A program made the position numbers and the translations under genes. This document shows positions 51,101-60,100 of a DNA stretch of 64,000 nt, in pieces. Origin of the DNA: Tridacna crocea (lineage: Eukaryota; Mollusca; Bivalvia; Cardiida; Cardiidae); contig OX031068.1 in the NCBI GenBank assembly GCA_943736015.1, positions 25,800,296 to 25,864,295 on the forward strand, given 5' to 3'. Within the stretch, counting starts at the first letter, position 1. The number at the start of each line of letters is the position of its first letter. Under the pieces are notes generated by a model. That model was not told the DNA's origin, did no database searches, and saw only the letters and a list, made by a program, of their open reading frames with translations.

Positions 51101-54100
51101 TAACATTAAAGTTAGAAATATGCTAGACCAGTCACCCTGCATTGTCTTTGCAGGCTGTGTTGTAACTATCAACTCAACTCAACTTTATTAGGCATTCGGC
51201 AAACAAATATGCCATTGGCCATTCGCAAAAAAAGAACATGGATATATGGCAATGACTGACATATAAAGTACACATACATATACATTTAACATTAATTACC
51301 AAAATGTTTATTCGTTATTAGTCAGCGTGATTAAAGATTTCCTTCTTTGTAAAGCTTCCTTTATAAATTTTGCAGTATTTATTTGTATTCTCTTGTTTTT
51401 TGATGATAAGATGCGGATAAATTTACTGATATTAGGCCTAGTACAGAAAAGGTACTTAGTTTTAAGATCACTAAATTTACCGCATATACAAAGAAAGTGA
51501 TTACCAAACAGTCCCTGGTTTATACGACCCTGAGATAAAAAACATTGAAAACATTGTGGGAAAAGGAGAAAATGCTGGTAACCAGCATTTTCTCCTTTTT
51601 TCAAAAATGTTTTCTACTCTACTGGAAACAAATTTCAGTTTTTGAGTTACGTTAAATTTGTTGTCTGCAATTGCTTTCAATTTGGACAGGTCTAAAATTT
51701 TGTCCTTTGGTAATGAGTTTATTGTTGTTCAATTTTATCTATTTCAAAGGCTGTGTTGAAACTATATATTAAAGTTCAATGGTATGCATTTTAACCCTTT
51801 CCCAAACAATTCCTAGTTTTTATGGGTCGGGAATAGTAGCCTTTTGAAAACATTGTGGGAAAAGGAGAAAATTCTGGTAACCAGTATTTTCTCTTGTTCC
51901 CACAATGTTTTCTATCCTATCATAGACAGAAATGATCTTTTCAGCAAGAGTTGAATTGTTGTCTGCAAATGCTTTCAATTTAGTCGAGTCCAAAAGTTTG
52001 TCGTTTGGAAAAGGGTTAAGGGTGGCCCTTCAGATTCGGGGAGGAATATTTTACAAAAATACAAAAAAAAAAACATCCTTGTACTCCCAAAGCCTTTTAA
52101 TTTGCGCTCATAAAACCCTAGTAGTCGAAAACCATCCAACAACATGAGAAATTAGAGATTTACTATGGCCAAGGTTGACACCAACGGGAGACACGTTCTA
52201 TTTTTAGATGATTAGTTCTCTCATTTACATACAGGAATACACAGACGAAGTTTCAAACATAGCACCCAAAGAAGACATTATGGAAAATAATGATTACATG
52301 TTTGTTATGTAATGGAATTTAAGTGTTATTAGTCACATGCCAGTCACTTGACATTCCCACGATGCTTTATTGACTTTTGGGGTGGAAGCTAAAAATACCT
52401 GAAGAGGCTTCGTAGCCTTTTAAGGGAACACCATCAAAAAATTTTTAATTTTTAATTTTATGAATCTTAACCCTTTCCCAAACGACAAATTTTGGACCCT
52501 TCCAAACCAAAAGAGTTTGCAGACGACAATTTTATATTTGGAGAAAATTGCAGGAAGTTCTCTAAAAGGGTAGAAAACACTTTGGGAAAAGGAGAAATTG
52601 CTCGTTACGAGCAATTTCTCCTTTTCCTACAGTGTTTTCAAAAGACTTCTACTGCAGACATGTAAAAACCAGGGCTTGTTTGGGAAAGGGTTAATCATTG
52701 ATGATTTGTATTGTTTTTTCATATAAATTTCAGTGATATATATTTTTTTTAATTTGGTGAAATGTTAAAATTCTAAATACGCACCTTTGAAGGACCATTC
52801 TACCTCATGATACAGTCAGTTGTAAAACAAAATGGATTGTATAGATCCATAATTATGTGATTTCTTGCTTGATGTAATTCGAATGTAGGTAAAAAAGCCA
52901 GAGGTAAAAAAGCCATAGGTAAAAAGGCCATAGGTAAAAAAGCCATAGGTAAGAAAGCCAGAAGTAAAACGGTAGAAAAGCCATAGGTAATAAGGCCATA
53001 GGTAAAAAAGCCAGAGCTAATGTAGTACACGTATATATGATTTATTAAGAAAATACCAAATATTTTAAATATAATATTGATATATATAAATATTTAATGA
53101 AAATGATTTGTGATGATTTGTGCATTAATTCTAACATTTATATTTGTGCATAATTTTTTACATTTATTATGTAAACTAAAAAAATTTACCATGTAACGCA
53201 TATATTGTATCTAAATAAAGATTGATTTTTATATTATCAAAAAGGATGGGTAACAAGATAATTTGTATTTAATAGAAATCATATTTGTTTATCTATCTAC
53301 AAGTACTTGTTGGTAAATTAATTGAAACCAATAATAGGTGCAGGAAATGCCCTATTGCATAATTTAACAGTATTATTTCAAACTGTTATTGACCAATCGC
53401 ATAATTATGATTAAAACTTGGACATGTGAAATGACAGTTTGCACTTGCTTTCAATTAGTTTGTTTCTTGTATTGAAAGATTGTTCCATGGAAACTTTGAA
53501 GTATAAGATAATGGTATGCAATGATTGCAAACATTGTAGGAAATTGCTTCCTTTGAGCAGTTTCCTCTTTTTCCCGAAATGTTTTCTGAAGTCATCACCT
53601 GCAACTGCAAAAGTGTTAAGTATGACCAATTTCACTTATCAAACAACTAATTTTAGACTCCTTCATATTGAAAAAGCATGCATAATACACATCAAGATAG
53701 GATATAAAACATTGTTGGAATAGCAGAAATTGTTTCGTGTTATGAGCAAGAAAAGTAAAAGGAGGCCTGTCTTAAATTGCGTCGGTTGGGAATTTAGAAA
53801 TGGGTTAAATATTGAAAAAATCTGTATACAACACATCAATATAGGGAAATGTGTGAAAAGGAAAATTTGTTTGTTATTGGCAGTTTCTCCTTTTCCTTAA
53901 ATGTTTTCAAAAGTCAGTAACTGAAGACTGGAGAAGTTCCCCTTATCAAACAACTAATTTCAGACTCTGACATATTGAAATAATCTGCATACAACACATC
54001 AAGATAGGATATAAAACATTGTGTGAAAAGGAAAAATTGGCTTCTCCTTTTCCCAAAATACTTCTAAAGATTTTCTGAAACAAAAAGCTTTCTCTACATC

Positions 54101-57100
54101 ATATACTACTAAATTAGCTCTTTTTTTCTTAATAAATCATATATACTAAATTAGCTCTGGCTTTTTTACCTATGGCCTTATTACCTATGGCTTTTTTACC
54201 GTTTTACTTCTGGCTTTTTTACCTATGGCCTTTTTACGTATGGCCTTTTTACCTATGGCTTTTTTACCTCTGGCTTTTTTACCGCACACCATGTAATTCA
54301 CCACAGAGATGACAATGAAGTGTGTGCTTCTGTGCTTCAGTACATTATCAAAATGATATTGATGGACAGATTTGTCCATTTAACAAACCTTTGGAAGATG
54401 CCTTTTGAAAACATTGTCAGATAAGGAGTGAATGCTGGTAACCAGCATTTTTACCTTTTCCCACAATGTTTTCTACCTTTCACAGAAAAATAGCACCATT
54501 GGATTCATGATAAAATTGTCCATTGGACAGATCTAAAATTTTTTCATTTTTCGAAGAGTTAAGGGTGAAGAGGTGTAGAAGAAATATTAGTACATGTATA
54601 TGGTTGTAAAGTGGGAAGTTACCTGTATTTATTTTAGCATATATTTATACAAACCCTTTATCTCTCTATACAAATCAGCCCATGATGACTTTTAAAAAAT
54701 TGATTCATAATTTATGGCACGGCAAGCATCATTTTTTATTTAAATAGAAAATTCAAGGTATAAAATATCATTCTTTCTTGAATACTTTTAGAAAAAGCCA
54801 GGAATGTAAAACTAATACTGTCTTTTTTTTCTATCTTGTTTTTTTAGGTATTGCCAGTTCTCAGGTGGATGTAGAAAACCTACAAGAAAAACTAAATGTT
54901 GCTCAGAAAAGAAATGATCATCTTTATCAGGTAAACTTTTCATCCTAGAGTCATATTTTAACCCACTACCAAACAATACTGAGTTTTAGCAATCTAGACT
55001 GTACAGACTTTTGAAAAGATTGTTCGAGAAAGAACATGCTGGTAACCAGCATTTTCTTGTTTCTCCTACAATGTTTTCTATCCTTTCCAGACAAATATGA
55101 ACGTTTCATCCAAATGAAATATTTAGATGTAATTTTTTGTGATGTGGATGAGTAAAATTTTGTCATCTGGTAAAGGGTTTACCCATAAGTGAACTTGCAA
55201 CTGATGACTTTAACCCTTTACTCCATAGATACACATTTCTATGCATTGCTTGTAGGAACCTTTGGAAAACATTGTGGCAAAAGGTGAAATTGCTCGTTAC
55301 GAGCAATTTCACCTTTGCCACAATGTATTCTACACTATCAAAAGGTGTCATATACACATAAAAAAGTGGCTTTATACTTGCTGTTATATAGGGTCAATTA
55401 GAGATACCATAGAAATGCCTTATGGGGTAAAGAGTTAAGATCATAACTGTTAAATATTATCATGAACACATTTTGATAGGAGTCATGCACTATGAAAAGG
55501 GAGCTTTAATATATAGAGAATTTGCAAAGTGTTGACCTAGGTCAGCCTGTGCTGTCAATTTTCTGTATGTCAAAGGACCAGTTAGCTTTATGATTCAGTA
55601 ACTTGTTATACTTGTTATACTGAAACTGACTTTAGGTAAATGCAAAAGTGAATACTGTGATGACTTGCTTCGTTTCATGCATTAAGCCACCTTTTGCCAG
55701 AGCATGGCTCAGAATATAAAATACATGCAAAAATAAATTTCAGTGATTGCTGTAATATTTAGTGATTTGGTTTTCAACCGCGGGCATAAATATACAAGTT
55801 TGATATGGATTAACTCTTTACCAAACAATAAAATTTTAGACTGGTTCAAATTGATAGCACTTGCAGACGACAAAATAAATGTGACTAAGGAATTGCATTT
55901 GTTCTAGGAAGGGAAGAAAACATTGTGTGAAAAGGAGAAAATGCTGGTTACCAGCATTTTCTCGTTTTCCCACAGCGTTTTCAAAAGGCTTCTTTCACAG
56001 GGGTGTGTAAAGTCAGGATTGTGTGTTAAAGAGTTAAGGTGTAATACACATGAATATTGCAGCTGATGAATGAAAGTGAGGCTGATGTGATGAGATTGAC
56101 AGAACAGGTGAAAATTTTGAAAGAAGAAATACGTCGATTGGAAAGGAACACAGAACGAGAGAGGGAGACACAGAACCTGGAATACCTCAAAAACATCTTG
56201 ATTAAGGTAATTTTCATTAGCCCTCACCTGCGCCGATCAATAACTAAAAACCCTCAAGTTTAGACAACCCAGGGAAAGAACATTTTTGAAAACAGTATGT
56301 GAAAAGGAGAAATTCATGGTTATAGGTGCTTTGCAGATTCAGATAGATAGAGTTAACATTTTGCTGTCTGGGAGAGGTTTAGGCAAGCAACCTGTAGCAT
56401 ATAGTTTCCAGAGAGAGGAAATATATGGAAATGCACTGTGCTAGCATGGTCTTCAGTAATCACATTTTGATTTCTTTGGGCTCTTGATTGATACAGACTG
56501 GACTATGTAGTTTTTATCATACATAATATAAGATTTTCCCTAAGTTGCATGTGTCTAAAGACAAGACAGAAGAAAGTAACTTCACAAACATTTTTCATTT
56601 ACTGATTTTGGAAATCGTTTTAGCAGTATGTTCATTGTAATTCCATAGGGAATAAATTAAACACATATTTGCATGTTGACTCCTATTCAATATTTCAGCC
56701 ACAGGCTTTTTTCAAGAAAAAAGCACTGCTACTACATTTACACAGTCCTCCATGACAGTTTTTCAAACTGTTAAAATGTTGTAGCAATGAAAGTTTAGTG
56801 TTTTTTTCTTGAAAAAGGCATCTTGCTGAAATATTGAATAAGATTTAACATGCAAATATGTGTTTTAGTAAAAGTTCTTATTTAACCAGGACTGTAGGTC
56901 TTTGAAAAAATGTCATTCATATACAGTAAAACCTCGCCTCAAGACCACCCTGACAATACGAGCAACCCTCTATTACGAATGACTTTTGCCAGAATGGAAT
57001 GTTTCCTTCTTAATGATCCATGATCATAAACCTGGAAATACGAGCACCCCACTATTTCAAAATTATGACCGCCATTTTCAGTACCAATATGAATTTACCT

Positions 57101-60100
57101 GTGGATTTTAACCCTGCGAAACGACTGCTCAATTTCCATAACTTCTTTACAACCAGCTAATTTTCATGCATCTGTAACCATGAACCATAGACTGTGCCAC
57201 ATGAATATTCTGTGGTCCGATGGAATTGACAATCAGTTGTCGGTCTTTTCTTTGTCTATTGACCATTGATTGTAACATGATAGTGTTGATTAATAAGTAT
57301 GTTATGTAACATAATCAAATGACCTGTGAATTGATATTTTTTAACCATCAATTTGGCTTTCACATGGTAATCAAGCATTTATCACGCTTGATCCGGATGA
57401 TAAACATGTCTGCATGACCAGGATTTAATGCAGACTGATATAATTTAATACTCTTAGGTTTAGTGGTGATCGAGATGGGATTATCATTTTGTTTTTGGCA
57501 CTTTACATAACGTATATGCAATTATTTACAAGTGACTACGAAGACGGTGAGATTGACATTTAGCAGGAGTGTTGGAACAATCTACTTCGATGAAAATGAA
57601 AATAAGAAAGGGAGGGGGCGTAGACGTCAAACATTCAAAGATTAGCAGATATTCGAAAATCTTTGTTTTAGAATGAAATTCAGCACTTGGAATCCAAGTT
57701 CTTAAGACTACACTTGGTGAAAAAGCAGATCATAAATGAAAGTATGACAAGTTCTATCAGTATCTAACTTGAGATCCTTTGGTCTTCAGATTCATTTACT
57801 TAATTTTACATACCTGGTTATGACTGTTTTAAATAGGCAATTATGAATTGACATTCATTTACAGGTGGATTTATTAAACAAATTCAAGAAACATACAACT
57901 TTTCAATGAACATGAAAATTTCCTTTTCATTTGCATACTTAAAGGCTTCCCTAAATGAAATGCATTTACTATTCACATCATTTAGCCAAGCTCAGTCTAC
58001 TCAGAGCCTGGGTTTATGTAAAAATGTATGCATGTGAAACCCGGAAATCAGACCACTCCACCAATAAGACTAAATTTTGAAAGTACCAGGAGTGGTTTTA
58101 ATAGAGGAGTTTCACTCTATGTTTAACCCTTTCCCAAACGACAAACTTTTGGACTTGAACAAATTGAAAGCATTTGCAGACGACAATTCAACTATTGCTG
58201 AAAGGATGATTTCGGCCTATGATGGTAGAAAACATTGTGGGAAAAGGAAAAAGTGCTGGTTACCAGCATTTTCTCCTTTTCCCACAATATTTTCTAAAGG
58301 CTACTTTTCCAGACCCGTAAAAACCATGGATTGTTTGGGAAAGGATTAAGAAGACTTACAACTTCATTGATGTGCACATATTACAGTTGCTGAAAATCTA
58401 TGAAAATTACAAGCTCTTTCTCTTAAAGAGTGCTAAACACTCAGGATTGTTTGTGAAGTGATATGGCAATGGCTTTATAATCAATATTTCCTAGTGTTAT
58501 CCCTGTTACAGGTCACTTTAGAATGTGCTTGAGTAAGCATTGTGGGGCCTCAGCTTTGAACTTGTTATTAACTTTTTACCACACAAGAAAGATGCTGACA
58601 TGTTCAAATTGAAAGTATTTGCTGAAGATGATTTAAATTTGACTCAAATCGTGGAACCATTTTTGATAGTATACAAAACACTTTTTTTGGTTACCAGCAT
58701 TTTCTCCTCTTCTCACAACGTTTTTAAAAGGTTTCTTTCTCATGATCATTAAGACTCAGGGTGTTGTGGTTGAGCTTAAACTTGGCAAAAACATGACTGT
58801 GACCATTATCTGTAGTTGGAGTGAAACAAAGTGAGAAAAAGTGTAAAAAATCAATTCAAACAAGCCAATGGTTACTTTGCTCATAAGTGAGTGTAAATCT
58901 TCGATATTAGTTTTTGTTGCCATTTTGATTTGCCTCTTGACATGCTACACAGATTTAGAAGTGGGGCTGCGGGAGTTATGGCGTACACTTGAGATTATAA
59001 AAGTACTAAAAAAATAGATTGAACACACATCAAAGTAATAAGGTCTTCTAAGCTATCATGTCTGCTGCACAGGCTTGCTGTAACTCACCTGCTGAAGTTC
59101 ATTTGTCCTCTGATTATTCCAATTAGCTGTTTGTATTCAGATTATCAAGGTTTTATTGTACTTGAATTTCAGTTTCTCACCTTAAAGGCAGGAGAAGACA
59201 GAAATCAGCTGGTACCTGTGATAACAACCATGTTAAAACTGAGTCCTGATGAGAAGACAAAACTAATCAGTGTGGCACAAGGTGAGTGTTCATTGACAGC
59301 ATACAAAAGTGTTTTGCTGGTTATGTAGATAGAGATTTGGCTGCACAAAATATACTGTCTGATTTTGAACCTGCACTATCAAGTGTTGTTTTAGAATGAA
59401 TGAAATTTAACCCTTTCCCTGATATGCGAATTTGAGACGCTTCCATTTCAGCAGCAAATAAAGATATGATGTCAGAAATATGTACAAATGAGATACAAAT
59501 ATCTGACTGAGTGGAAAACATTGTGGGAAAAGGAGAAATTGCTCGTTACGAGCAATTTCTCCTTTTTCCACAATGTTTTCAAAAGCTGTGTGTTGATGAT
59601 ACATCAAAATGAGTATCTATGGAGTAAAGGGTTAACCCTTTCCCAAACAAGCCCTGGTTTTTACGTGTCTGCAGTGAAAGTCTTTTGAAAACGCTGTGGG
59701 AAAAGGAGAAATTGCTCATAACGAGCAATTTCTCCTTTTCCCCCAGTGTTTTCTACCCTTTTTGAGAACTTTCTGCCATTTTCTCAAAATCTAAAAATGT
59801 TATCTGCAAACTCTTTTGGTTTGGAAGAGTCCAAAATTTGTCTTTTGGGAAAGGGTTAAGAGAGAAACCAGATACTGCACAAGTGGTTATATACGCACGT
59901 CCAAAACTCTGCAAATTAACTATTACATGCATTTTGCAAACAGAAATATTTGCACATTCAAGACGTTCATGATTTGTTAGCATATTTCAGGTTAAGTACA
60001 CCAACAGAAAAGTTTGCCAATTTTTTAAATTAACGAAAATGCAAAAATTTACACCTTGCAAACATTTCCACTTACACAGTAATTCTGCAACCTTGCTTAC

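Noticed and set aside
51308-51604. Host gene from the open minus-strand reading
   Set aside because: Half is MITE and half is a LINE C-terminus with the usual tandem 3' tail and flanking duplication.
52891-54288. Polinton or similar element with long inverted ends
   Set aside because: Only 1.4 kb, no coding capacity, and the ends are minisatellite-like; no virus-like gene seen.
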